The notes: generated by a model from the sequence alone, not told the origin. A stretch of DNA of 16,479 nucleotides from Lentimicrobiaceae bacterium (GCA_009787485.1 WQWP01000044.1:1-16479), one strand, 5' to 3'. Positions 7,696 through 16,347 are shown, numbered from the stretch's first letter. Made by a program: numbers and translations.

Positions 7696-8922
7696 CTATA
7701 GTCTTACTTTCCTCACTCTTATTATGTCTAAACCTGTCCTCAGCATAACATATTCCCACATAAAATCTCCTAATTTTAAATAATTTTTCGGAACGGCGAA
7801 ACATCCTTTAAATAGTTTCTTTTGATCATTAAAGTGGATTTCTAAAATCGAATAATGACACTTAATACTGTCGAACATAATATTTTCGTCAGGAAAACTA
7901 CTGAGGTCATAACTTGATAAGATTTTCATTAAACGTTCATAGTCTTTTTTAGTTACCGGTGATCTATAAACTTTGGTTTCATTAGAATACATATCTTTAA
8001 CAGTTACTTTAGATCTTTTTGCAGAATCAATATCAAGTGTAACGCGCGATTTTTCTGCATCTTCATTACTGAGCGAGGTTTCAAAATGGAGCTTCACAAA
8101 CTTGTAAATGAGCATACTATTCACAAAAACATATTGGTTTTGCTTATTAGCTTCTCCTAAATCAAAAAAATCTCGCCCTTCGGGAGCTAATATGAGGGTA
8201 TCTTGCGTGATGCTTACAATATTATATTTTGTTTTAAACTCTACTCCATGGTTTGTTTGTGAAAGAATGAAATATTTGTTTTTCACATATTTAACCATAT
8301 CAAATTCTGAGTACTGTCTTCCTTTTTGCAGGGTAGCTATTTTCTTTGAGATATTCAAATATTCTTTGTTTTGCCCGACCCAGGTGCAAGCATCTATTTT
8401 AGATTGGGAATTAGATAATAATTTGTGTCTTTTTTCTGTTTGATTAGGAGCATCTTCAAATACATTAGCTATTGCTTTGTTTTCTTCTCTTTTTGTTAAT
8501 AGAGTATCCAAAACTGTTATTTTCTCCCATCCTTTTATTTCTTTTCCATCAATAAAAAATATAGGCGACTCAATAATATACTCTCCACTATCTGTAGAAT
8601 TTAAGATATACTGTATGGTTTTTGAGCGTTCAATTGCACCACCTGCCAATGCTCTTGTCTGATTACTTGTTATTGGCCCAACTCTTACATTAAATCCTTC
8701 AAATTTTGAATATTGAAGGGAATCTTCTTTAAAATCAATTTTAAATTTGATATGAATATCTTCGCCGAGAGCATATTCATTCCTATCAATTTCAATCAAT
8801 AAGATATATTCCGAAATATTACGTGCATTTTCATTATTTTTTAAATTTGTATTTTGTGCAACTCCATAAATCATTATCAATTGCCATAAAATCACTGTAA
8901 TACTTTTTTTTAATCTATTCAT
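7696..8922 (-). CDS. Secreted protein with BatD-like Ig domain and DUF6438-like C-terminus
   Basis: I do not recognise the full-length protein. Residues 1-22 look like a Sec signal peptide (charged start, hydrophobic ITVILWQLIMIYG, cleavage near GVA-Q), so it is probably periplasmic. Residues about 41-137 resemble the N-terminal Ig-like domain of BatD: DRNEYALGEDIHIKFKID, then FEGFNVRVGPITSNQTR (74-90) and a SGEYIIESPIFFIDGKEIKG ending. The C-terminal part (about 292-375) looks like DUF6438: LDIDS, VTKKDYERLMKILSSYDLSS, then SILEIHFNDQKKL. The usual CFGTCP motif of that family is absent. The start lies 11 bp after the Imm11-like gene, so it is the last gene of the toxin-immunity operon. It could be an extra immunity or accessory protein, or an unrelated passenger. 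It is AT-rich like the other immunity genes. Confidence 0.75.
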   Translation of the reverse strand: MNRLKKSITVILWQLIMIYGVAQNTNLKNNENARNISEYILLIEIDRNEYALGEDIHIKFKIDFKEDSLQYSKFEGFNVRVGPITSNQTRALAGGAIERSKTIQYILNSTDSGEYIIESPIFFIDGKEIKGWEKITVLDTLLTKREENKAIANVFEDAPNQTEKRHKLLSNSQSKIDACTWVGQNKEYLNISKKIATLQKGRQYSEFDMVKYVKNKYFILSQTNHGVEFKTKYNIVSITQDTLILAPEGRDFFDLGEANKQNQYVFVNSMLIYKFVKLHFETSLSNEDAEKSRVTLDIDSAKRSKVTVKDMYSNETKVYRSPVTKKDYERLMKILSSYDLSSFPDENIMFDSIKCHYSILEIHFNDQKKLFKGCFAVPKNYLKLGDFMWEYVMLRTGLDIIRVRKVRL

Positions 8923-8933
8923 TTTGTTTAATG

Positions 8934-9542
8934 TTAAACCATAATTTCTATTTCTGCAAGATTTTCCATCCTGATATTAGTGAGCTTGCTTTTTTTCAAT
9001 ACATCGGCTGTTCTGCTGGTAATGATTGTTCCTAAATTTTTTTCAGGTAGAAAAAAATCGCTACCGTCCCACTTATCTAAACCTACATGCTTGCCTTTGT
9101 AAAATTTGCCGAACGGGCCATTAGATACAAGCTGTTTTTTGATAATTTCCGATTTACTGTAATCTATCTCGCCGCACCTGCCTGTAATAGACAAACCGTG
9201 ATAACCCGGTATTTCTTCTCCTTTTTTAGTTAATACTTTTACGGCAAAAGTTTTCCAACCGGTTAAGTTATTTTCCTCTAAAACGGCTTTCATTTTATCA
9301 GAAATTAAATACAAAGCTGCCCAGCCTGTATCTAATATATCTTGCAATTTTTTCCCAGATTCCTGCTTACATATGACGGGAAAGGAAATATCGGAATAAT
9401 CGCCACGTACCAATCTATGTTCATCGAATAAATACCTTTTATTAGGATCAATAGGATGAAATTCCTTTAATCCAATAGGAGGTGCTTGAAAAGTTGAAGA
9501 TACAAATTTACTTCCAAAATTGTAAAATTCTCTAATATCCAT
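8934..9542 (-). CDS. Imm11/DUF1629-like putative immunity protein
   Basis: A 202-aa protein with no signal peptide, probably cytosolic. Two half-repeats match the pattern I associate with Imm11 (DUF1629): LISDKMKAVLEENNLTGWKT (79-98) and IITSRTADVLKKSKLTNI (173-190), each an S-x-hydrophobic helix ending in a LTG/LTN turn. A WDGSDFF motif is at 158-164. Imm11-type proteins protect against polymorphic toxin nucleases; the MXAN_0049/MXAN_0050 pair of Myxococcus is the studied case. Here the gene lies third in the RHS toxin operon, directly behind a short open stretch that looks like the end of another toxin tip. It may therefore neutralise a former tip and not the present one. The family assignment is from motif memory; other Imm families are possible. 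Confidence 0.65.
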   Translation of the reverse strand: MDIREFYNFGSKFVSSTFQAPPIGLKEFHPIDPNKRYLFDEHRLVRGDYSDISFPVICKQESGKKLQDILDTGWAALYLISDKMKAVLEENNLTGWKTFAVKVLTKKGEEIPGYHGLSITGRCGEIDYSKSEIIKKQLVSNGPFGKFYKGKHVGLDKWDGSDFFLPEKNLGTIITSRTADVLKKSKLTNIRMENLAEIEIMV

Positions 9543-9562
9543 AATTGTTTTTTTAATTTGTG

Positions 9563-9649
9563 TTAATATCTTACAGGGATGCCATACAATTGCATCATCT
9601 CTCGACCTTTATTTAAGATTTGAGGTTGAGTTGGTTTTGATTTTGCCAC
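9563..9649 (-). pseudogene. 28-codon open stretch, likely C-terminal remnant of a lost toxin tip
   Basis: Directly after the TAA of the DUF4304 gene, in the same frame, 28 sense codons run to a TAA (9563-9565). They end in REMMQLYGIPVRY, with KSKPTQPQILNKG before it. There is no start codon beyond GTG as the first codon. The peptide ends in the style of a folded domain C-terminus, and it sits 20 bp before an immunity-like gene, where the end of that gene's partner toxin would be expected. I read it as an orphan tip remnant left after tip replacement. The other reading is a C-terminal extension of DUF4304 cut off by a nonsense codon or reached by read-through. Confidence 0.5.
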
Positions 9650-10096
9650 TTAGTCGCAAGGTAAATTAAAATATCGTTTGACAACTAAAGGGATATCGTT
9701 TAGATGCGGTTGTTTCTTCAATTCTTCAAGTATATCATTTTCCGTATTAACTGAATTGATATTCTTAACTAACTTTTCAAGTAAAATATTCTTTAATTCG
9801 TCTAATCTATCCTTATCGGGTATATTATTTTCGAGATCTAATAATTCATCTATTCTTAGATTTTCCCTTTTATCTATTGATGCAACTCTTTTATAAATAT
9901 GCATCATATCATCTAAAGGTATTGATTTTAAAATATATCCATAATTAATGTAGAACCTATTACTGAACTGCGATTTTTGAAGATTAACCATTTTTGTTAT
10001 TTCATTACCATCAATAACCCAATAATTGCCTTTCTTCTTAAGCCCTATTGGAGTAAGTACTTCATTCAAAGTATTTGCTAATTCTTTTTTTTCCAT
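9650..10096 (-). CDS. DUF4304 domain protein, candidate cognate immunity protein
   Basis: A 148-aa cytosolic protein with no signal peptide or membrane segment. Residues about 4-115 fit DUF4304: LNEVLTPIGLKKKGNYWV at 10-27, then NLQKSQFSNRFYINYGYIL (38-56), the strongest family signature. DUF4304 proteins have no proven biochemical role but commonly occur next to polymorphic toxin genes. This gene begins 12 bp after the stop of the RHS nuclease-toxin gene on the same strand, the standard place for the immunity gene of the currently expressed tip. A cytosolic immunity protein is also what a nuclease toxin needs. The role is inferred from position. Its stop codon is followed in frame by the 28-codon remnant. 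Confidence 0.75.
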   Translation of the reverse strand: MEKKELANTLNEVLTPIGLKKKGNYWVIDGNEITKMVNLQKSQFSNRFYINYGYILKSIPLDDMMHIYKRVASIDKRENLRIDELLDLENNIPDKDRLDELKNILLEKLVKNINSVNTENDILEELKKQPHLNDIPLVVKRYFNLPCD

Positions 10097-10108
10097 TGCT
10101 TATGTTTT

Positions 10109-10870
10109 TTAATATAAATCTAAAACTATCTCCCAAGATCCACCATATTTTTGCTGAAAAGCACTTTGGTATTTATATAACTGATCCCATCCTTGTCGTA
10201 TTCCTCTTGGATTGAATGGTTTTAGTTCATAAATTGTTTTTGTACTAAAATCCACAAAATCAGGACGGATACCGGGTACTTTCGTAAATTCTTTAAAAGT
10301 AGTGATTTTGTTTTCTAAGCCAACTTTATATGTGTTATGCATTTCTCTTCCTATTTGGAAATTAGATTTGGTATATTGCATACCTCCTCTCGCCGCCCCA
10401 TCAATTGCTTTATTAGTCAAAATCCTTGCCGCCGCCGTAAACAACCCTTTTACCGCAAAAACAAAATCCCCCACATTTATAGGCGAGTACGTTATTGTCC
10501 CCGGCGAAGGTCTAAAGGAAGGTGCAACAGTATAAGTATCCCCTCTTTCAATTAGCGGAACATCAAGTGTGATTCCATAGGGCGAGGGAGAGGTCATAAA
10601 TTCATTGTTATAGTGACCAACACCAAACGAAAATCCGTCCGCAAAACCTGATTCCCAACTGTCAATATATACATAAGCCCTTCCCATATCATCAATATAC
10701 ACACCCGATTCCCAACTATTTCCCGCAAATTCATGTTCGCCGAGTTTCTTTCCCCAATCATCCACTATGTCTACATAGTGATAATTTGGTCCACCATCAG
10801 GACCAGTCTGTGTCCACGTATTGGTTGTTATATTCCACTCCCAATTATAATCAACATCTTCGTACCATTG
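10109..10870 (-). other. Variable toxin tip with PD-(D/E)xK nuclease-like domain
   Basis: This is the part of the RHS protein after the DPTG boundary (residues about 1795-2047). A linker ends in a small hydrophobic alanine-rich stretch (GDFVFAVKGLFTAAARILTN), a usual pretoxin feature. The last ~100 residues carry RPDFVDFSTKTIYELKPFNP: D1998 or D2001, then E2009-x-K2011, followed by a Q-x4-Q helix (Q2024, Q2029 in QLYKYQSAF). This D...ExK plus downstream Q arrangement is the restriction-endonuclease fold, and IYELKP with NPRGI is a form I recognise from toxin C-termini. DNA is the likeliest target; RNA cannot be excluded. An expected Asp/Glu-x-Lys triad is present, so it is probably active. 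Confidence 0.78.
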
Positions 10871-13800
10871 CCCTGTCGGGTCAACATATCTTAGTGGGTT
10901 ATTGAGTGCATAACTGTATCTGTTATAGGCTTGCGTAAATTCCGGTAATTGCACATAATTATCCGGCGAGAAGAACCTTCCGATTACCGGATCATACAAC
11001 CGCCCATTCATATTAATAATCTTGAAGAACGGATAGTGCTCATGCCCCGTAAAACCACGGTCGGTAAGCTTAAAGTTCATAGAAGCAATGGTTCCTACTT
11101 CTAACGAATCGTTTGGCATCTCAGCATCTTCCATACTAAAACCATTTCTTGTACGATATATTAACCGGAAATTACCCCACGGGTCAAAGTAGTTGCGCTG
11201 CACCACTCCTTTGTTGGCACCGGTAATGGCGCAATAGCTGCCCAAATGGTCGGTGTGAATGTAGTACATACTGTCGGTAGTAAAGCTGATGCTTTTCGGA
11301 AGTATGATGCCGCCGCCGGTAGTAGTATCCTGCTCAATGATGATATTGCCAATGTACAACGCCACCACACCATTGTCGCCATAAATATAGTGGTAGTGTT
11401 TTTTACGATAACCACTTGGATATCTGTCTATCTCGTAACCTTTGTTAATATAATAACGTGTCATTTCCTCGTAACCGTTCTTGTATCTCTCTGTCTTTTG
11501 GCGCTGTTGGTTAACATCGTAAGAAAGGTCAAGCCAATGGTTGCCCTCTGTGATTTTAGTAGGTTGGTTAAAGGAATTGTAGATTACATCACATTGATTA
11601 TTAGACATGGCATCAGGGCTTACCGGCTCTATTCGCCCTACCGCATGCGGCTTCCCCATATACGAGTAGTAGCCCACGTTAGAGTTATTGCTGATATTTC
11701 CGTTGCTGTGGTAGGAAAATGTTTGCGGGGTTCCCGTTTGTCCTATAGCGCCGGAAGTAATTTTGGTAAGCCTGTCTAAATTATCATACTCGTATTTTTC
11801 TAAACGGTCTATAATATTTTCGGAACGCGAAATCATTAAGCCTTTATCATCGTATGCGTAGCGGTAGTTTAGAATGGCGCTGTCCACACCAATGATTCCA
11901 ATGGGTCCTCCGGAAAAGTCAGTCTCACCAGGACCGATAATTGCGGTATCCCCTGGATCAATTGTTCCTATCGTTATCATATTTCCGGTATTAATACGCG
12001 TAAGAAGCCCGTGTGCGTTATACGTATAATCTGTGCCCATGTCATTGCCGAAATAGCAGCAGTTGGGCTGTTGGTATTTATTTCGGGAGCTTACTCTGTA
12101 AATAAGGTCGTTATTGTCGCTACGACGAATCTCATTTAGTTTTCCTGTTTCGGTATAACTGTAGGTTACCCCAAAACCCGACGGATAGGTAAGTGTGTGC
12201 AACTGTCCGTTTGCATTGTAGGTATAACTGTGCTTGTTTTGGATAGCATTTCGATCTATGGATTTGGTATGTATAGCTAAGCGACCTAAGGCATCGTAAG
12301 AGAAAAGTTCTTGCGTTTGCGTGCCTTGTGATACCTTGTGTAATTTTCCTACCCCATAATTGGCTCCATCGTAATAATAATTAACAGTTTGCGGCGTAGC
12401 TCCGGTAAGTTGTTTTTTAGTTACCCGCCCTAATTTGTCATATTCATAAAAGGTCTTATTCCCGCGCGCATCTGTTTGTTCCTTCAATTCATTAAATCCG
12501 TTATAGGTAGAAACAATTTCTCCGGCATTGGATTCTTTAATAGAGAGGCGGTTGCCCCATAAATCGGATCTTATCCTACTAATAGCCTCATTAGTTGTAA
12601 TAGTGGTTAGATATCTCTTTTCATTATTCTCATTTATAACAGTATAACTATAATCTATAGTTCCTCCTTCGTCTTCCGCTTTGATGATTCGTCCTAAGGC
12701 ATCATAATCTTTATATGAAAAAATATTATTGCGTAAACGATCAGTAATGGTTACCCTTCTATTATTGTAGGTATATAATAAATTCATATAGGGCGCCTTT
12801 TCTTTGCCTTTTCTTCCAAAAGAATCGTAGGCATATTGATACCAAATTTTATATCTATCAGAATGCCTAAAGTCTTGAAATAAATAAGAAGTTTTTTCTA
12901 CTTGCCCCTTATCATTATAATAGGTCTCCATATAGTACTCATCTTCCAAGCGGCACACCTCCCGCCCCAAAATATCATAGTAAACAATTAAGTCGGGTTT
13001 TCCGGTTGAAGTAGTAGTGGTGTAATAACGAGCATTGGGCAGATCACGACCTTGATACCAATTTATTGACACATCTGTTTGCGTGCCGTCGGGATAGTTA
13101 ATTTGTGTAAGATTTCCAAAGGTATCGTAGCTGTAGGTTGTGGTTAATCCATTAGGATCACTTTCCGATAATTTGTTTCCGGTTTTAGGATCATAAGTGA
13201 TATTTATTTCATGATCCAAAGGGTTTGTAATTTGTTTTATAAAACGCTCTGTATCATCGTATTTATATTTTTTTATTCGGGCTGTGCAACCTGCTGCTGA
13301 AACGGTTTTTTCTTTATAAATCCCTGTATTAGTATAGTCTCCATAAGAGATGGTAATGGAGCCGTCAGTATTTCCTTGTCGTTCCCAGTTTAAGCGTCCT
13401 TTGTTTGAGCCTGTCAAATAATAATCGTAGGTAAGTGTATCGGTAGTTATGGGACTTAAAATACCGTTATCTCTGAATTGCTGTGTAGTAAGAATTTTAG
13501 TAGGAACTGTTTTTTTTTGACACCCATCAAGTGTTATAAGACTGCATGCGTAAGTGCTTGTTTCCAAATGTATCCAACTATCTGCACAGGCATTGCATTG
13601 TTCGTATGTTTTTGTCTCTATTTTCTCTAAACGCCCTGTGTCGTCATTTAAAGTGGTTATAGTTACAGTTTTAATGTCGTAAAGTGTATCTTTTACTGTA
13701 GTTTCATTAGGATATGGCATATAGCGCTTACTACCTAAACTCATAAAGGAAAAATTATAAATTATTTCATTCCAATTTACATTATTATAATAAGTTTTTT

Positions 13801-16252
13801 GCGATACCGGTATTTTTTTGTGTCTTGAATTATCTACAGCAAACAAAAAAGCATCCTTTTTATTTTCTCGTTGGTTAATACAAACAAATTCTTTAAATCC
13901 TAAAAATATTTTTCTCGGCAAACTAAACACAGGAAATTCATATTGATATTGCCATATATTTAATCCTTTGCCTATTCCATTCGATACACTAATAATATCT
14001 ACAACAGGAAGAAAACATTTTCTTATGCTACCGGAAAAAGCATTATTCCAATGTGAGACCTCTGCAAGAAAATATTTCTGCTTGTAATTCAATTGAATCT
14101 CTTTTGCTAATCCGTCTGTTATTTTTTTTACAAATTCATAATCATTCTCATTGATATAATAAATAGCTCCTATTTGCCCATAATAATACTCATAAGCTGA
14201 AACAATTAAGTCCATTTTACCATCACCATTAAAATCACCAACAGATACGTCATCCCAAGGGAGATTTACGCTTGGTACATTTATTTCTTTTTTTTCGTAT
14301 ATATAATTTCCATTTACCCATCCTTTTGAAAATAAAACATTAAAACTGGAACGGTAAGGTGGATAGCCTGTAGATGGATTTGGGGCTGAATTCATTACTT
14401 GAATAATGTCATCTTTACCATCACCATTGATATCAGCAATTATAATTGAATACATCGGTTTTTGAGAGATTGATGTGTTATCAAGAAGTTCGCTATCTAA
14501 TATCTGGACTTCGCAGGAGCCATCTCCTTTTGATATATGAATTTTCCATGTTGAAGTACCACCAAATCCATAACAAAATTCTAATTCGTCTGTAATTCCA
14601 TCACCATTAAAATCTCCCAAAAAAGATGTAGCACTACTTAATAACCCACCTTGGCCTATTGATTGAAAGGTTGTACCATTAAATTCATAAATTGTATTAT
14701 TTGCTGCACGAATATTTTTTTTTCCATTTCCATTAGCATCAAATACTGCTAATAACGCGCTTTCAATTGTGCCCATATCAACTATCGTATCTCCTTCAAC
14801 TTTCTTGACTCTTGTAGTAATAGGTTGATTTGGTCCATTAAATTGATTATAGGCGAAATCAATACTCCCATTTCCGTCAAAATCACCGAAATAAATATTG
14901 CTTGCAGAGCTACATGGTAGCGTTGCACCTATTTGTGCTTTGCTTGGTAGCGACAAAATCTTAACTTCAGTACCGCTTACACCTGTACAAATTATCAATT
15001 CATCTTTCCCATCCCCATTAACATCTTGAGCATACAATTTCGAATGAAACAAACTGGTTTCTGCAGCAGATTGTTCCTCATAAAACGAACCTGTTAAAGG
15101 ATCGTATAGATATAACCTCCATCCGATTGCATGGGTACGTTCCCCATCACCACTATCAACAATTTTATGATATACCAGCAAATCAGTATATCCATCTCCA
15201 TTAAAATCTCCCGTGAGGATTTTGGTTTTATCAAGTGCTAAAGGTAATCCGGTTATTTTTTCTTGAATATCTGTATTTCGTTCTCCCCACTCAATGGTAG
15301 TTTCATTAAATTGCTCAGCCTCATCTTCACCGTACAATACTACTCTTTTCAGGTGGGCGGTATGTTCTCTAGAATCGTTAAAGTCATAGATAAACTGATA
15401 TCTACGAGCAATGGTGTCTTTATAATTCACTGTAATATCTGTTAGTAACCGGGACTGTGGTACACCATAGCCTCCTACAAAGTAGGTGTTTCTGCCCAGC
15501 GTATTAGGTAAACCTCTATAGCTAAATCGAACTTCAGCATATTGTGTAAATGTAAAGCCTGAACTGAATGTATATAGAATTTCACTAATCGAAATTTCAT
15601 TATTAGAATTACTGTAATTAAAGGTCATATAATTACCATTGGCATCTGTTATCTTGTTAATGTACCAACTTAATGTCTTGTTTGCTTCCATTGTTTGCTT
15701 AGAATTGCTAGAGTTCCCGTATTCAATAATGGTACCATTATCGGTATATGCAAGAAAATATCCGGGATTTCCATGTGTTCCGAGATAGGAAACAATACGT
15801 GTAAAATTCTCCATTTCAGTGGCATATTCTCCATCAACAGCACAGTAATCTCCTCTGTTTAATCTTAGTAAACGCTCTCCATCTATTGCAAACCGGTCGT
15901 TACAGTTAAATTGTATAGCTGTTATATTATTGTCATAATAAGGCGTTTGCCCGCATCGCGTAATTGCAGATAACCCCGCCAAATTCCACTTCATCCCCAA
16001 CAGCCCCATGCCACTAAAACTATTATAAACAATAGATAAATTCGGTTGCATCCCCATCGTTCCCGGCACCACCTCAATAGGAATCGTATAAGTAGCCGCC
16101 CCCATCGGCGAAACATCAATAGCGCCCGGAATGGCGCCCACAGGAAATTGCGTATTTTGCGCTTGCAGCATAAAGCCGGTTGTAAAAATAATGTGCAAAA
16201 ATAATATTATTACGGAACGAAGAAAGCAATGTTTTTTGTAATTTTTATTCAT
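10109..16252 (-). CDS. Secreted SpvB/FG-GAP/RHS polymorphic toxin with nuclease-like tip
   Basis: A 2047-aa exported polymorphic toxin. Residues 1-32 form a Sec signal peptide (hydrophobic SVIILFLHIIFTTGF, cleavage near LQAQ). Residues about 38-330 are an SpvB-like domain (SPMGAATYTIPIEVVPGT, NLSIVYNS). Seven FG-GAP/VCBS-type calcium motifs lie between about 340 and 685, for example DFNGDGYTDL; the fourth (DANGNGKKNI) is degenerate. A TcB-like middle part is followed by YD repeats (about 1000-1640) and an RHS core with TDHLGSYCAITG near 1660, RLYDPVIGRFFSPDNYVQ near 1755 and YVDPTGQW with D1791. The last 253 residues are the variable tip. The order SpvB, FG-GAP, YD/RHS matches a fused TcB-TcC shell, which encloses and self-cleaves its toxic tip. 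No T9SS tail is present at the C-terminus, so the route past the outer membrane is unclear. Immunity-like genes follow directly. Confidence 0.92.
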   Translation of the reverse strand: MNKNYKKHCFLRSVIILFLHIIFTTGFMLQAQNTQFPVGAIPGAIDVSPMGAATYTIPIEVVPGTMGMQPNLSIVYNSFSGMGLLGMKWNLAGLSAITRCGQTPYYDNNITAIQFNCNDRFAIDGERLLRLNRGDYCAVDGEYATEMENFTRIVSYLGTHGNPGYFLAYTDNGTIIEYGNSSNSKQTMEANKTLSWYINKITDANGNYMTFNYSNSNNEISISEILYTFSSGFTFTQYAEVRFSYRGLPNTLGRNTYFVGGYGVPQSRLLTDITVNYKDTIARRYQFIYDFNDSREHTAHLKRVVLYGEDEAEQFNETTIEWGERNTDIQEKITGLPLALDKTKILTGDFNGDGYTDLLVYHKIVDSGDGERTHAIGWRLYLYDPLTGSFYEEQSAAETSLFHSKLYAQDVNGDGKDELIICTGVSGTEVKILSLPSKAQIGATLPCSSASNIYFGDFDGNGSIDFAYNQFNGPNQPITTRVKKVEGDTIVDMGTIESALLAVFDANGNGKKNIRAANNTIYEFNGTTFQSIGQGGLLSSATSFLGDFNGDGITDELEFCYGFGGTSTWKIHISKGDGSCEVQILDSELLDNTSISQKPMYSIIIADINGDGKDDIIQVMNSAPNPSTGYPPYRSSFNVLFSKGWVNGNYIYEKKEINVPSVNLPWDDVSVGDFNGDGKMDLIVSAYEYYYGQIGAIYYINENDYEFVKKITDGLAKEIQLNYKQKYFLAEVSHWNNAFSGSIRKCFLPVVDIISVSNGIGKGLNIWQYQYEFPVFSLPRKIFLGFKEFVCINQRENKKDAFLFAVDNSRHKKIPVSQKTYYNNVNWNEIIYNFSFMSLGSKRYMPYPNETTVKDTLYDIKTVTITTLNDDTGRLEKIETKTYEQCNACADSWIHLETSTYACSLITLDGCQKKTVPTKILTTQQFRDNGILSPITTDTLTYDYYLTGSNKGRLNWERQGNTDGSITISYGDYTNTGIYKEKTVSAAGCTARIKKYKYDDTERFIKQITNPLDHEINITYDPKTGNKLSESDPNGLTTTYSYDTFGNLTQINYPDGTQTDVSINWYQGRDLPNARYYTTTTSTGKPDLIVYYDILGREVCRLEDEYYMETYYNDKGQVEKTSYLFQDFRHSDRYKIWYQYAYDSFGRKGKEKAPYMNLLYTYNNRRVTITDRLRNNIFSYKDYDALGRIIKAEDEGGTIDYSYTVINENNEKRYLTTITTNEAISRIRSDLWGNRLSIKESNAGEIVSTYNGFNELKEQTDARGNKTFYEYDKLGRVTKKQLTGATPQTVNYYYDGANYGVGKLHKVSQGTQTQELFSYDALGRLAIHTKSIDRNAIQNKHSYTYNANGQLHTLTYPSGFGVTYSYTETGKLNEIRRSDNNDLIYRVSSRNKYQQPNCCYFGNDMGTDYTYNAHGLLTRINTGNMITIGTIDPGDTAIIGPGETDFSGGPIGIIGVDSAILNYRYAYDDKGLMISRSENIIDRLEKYEYDNLDRLTKITSGAIGQTGTPQTFSYHSNGNISNNSNVGYYSYMGKPHAVGRIEPVSPDAMSNNQCDVIYNSFNQPTKITEGNHWLDLSYDVNQQRQKTERYKNGYEEMTRYYINKGYEIDRYPSGYRKKHYHYIYGDNGVVALYIGNIIIEQDTTTGGGIILPKSISFTTDSMYYIHTDHLGSYCAITGANKGVVQRNYFDPWGNFRLIYRTRNGFSMEDAEMPNDSLEVGTIASMNFKLTDRGFTGHEHYPFFKIINMNGRLYDPVIGRFFSPDNYVQLPEFTQAYNRYSYALNNPLRYVDPTGQWYEDVDYNWEWNITTNTWTQTGPDGGPNYHYVDIVDDWGKKLGEHEFAGNSWESGVYIDDMGRAYVYIDSWESGFADGFSFGVGHYNNEFMTSPSPYGITLDVPLIERGDTYTVAPSFRPSPGTITYSPINVGDFVFAVKGLFTAAARILTNKAIDGAARGGMQYTKSNFQIGREMHNTYKVGLENKITTFKEFTKVPGIRPDFVDFSTKTIYELKPFNPRGIRQGWDQLYKYQSAFQQKYGGSWEIVLDLY

Positions 16253-16347
16253 AAGATTTAAAGATTTAAAGATTTAAAGGTTTAAGATTTAAAGATTTAA
16301 GATTTAAAGATTTAAAGGTTTAAGGTTTAAATGTTTAAGGTTTAAAG
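16253..16347. repeat. TTTAAATC/TTTAAACC simple-repeat array before the toxin gene
   Basis: About 95 bp made of 7- to 8-base units, reading TTTAAATC or TTTAAACC in the sense of the toxin gene and running directly into its ATG. A shorter array of the same type, in the same orientation relative to the gene, precedes the DUF4293 ATG at 4964. The array probably forms the leader or core promoter region; no TAnnTTTG element is visible in it. Unit number could vary by slippage. Confidence 0.8.

Noticed and set aside
7616..7804. Small minus-strand frame (62 aa) at the 3' end of the BatD-like gene
   Set aside because: It is out of frame with the real gene over half its length and otherwise reads through the palindromic element.
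11246..11779. 177-aa plus-strand open frame inside the RHS gene
   Set aside because: Antisense to the continuous YD/RHS coding frame; its valine/isoleucine-rich content is what antisense reading of such repeats produces.
10109..16252. ADP-ribosyltransferase toxin, suggested by the SpvB-like N-terminus
   Set aside because: Only the shell-forming SpvB N-terminal domain is present. The C-terminus has the PD-(D/E)xK pattern and no ADP-ribosyltransferase motif.
16253..16347. CRISPR array or replication-origin iterons
   Set aside because: Units of 7-8 bases without spacers, no DnaA-type boxes and no replication gene nearby.
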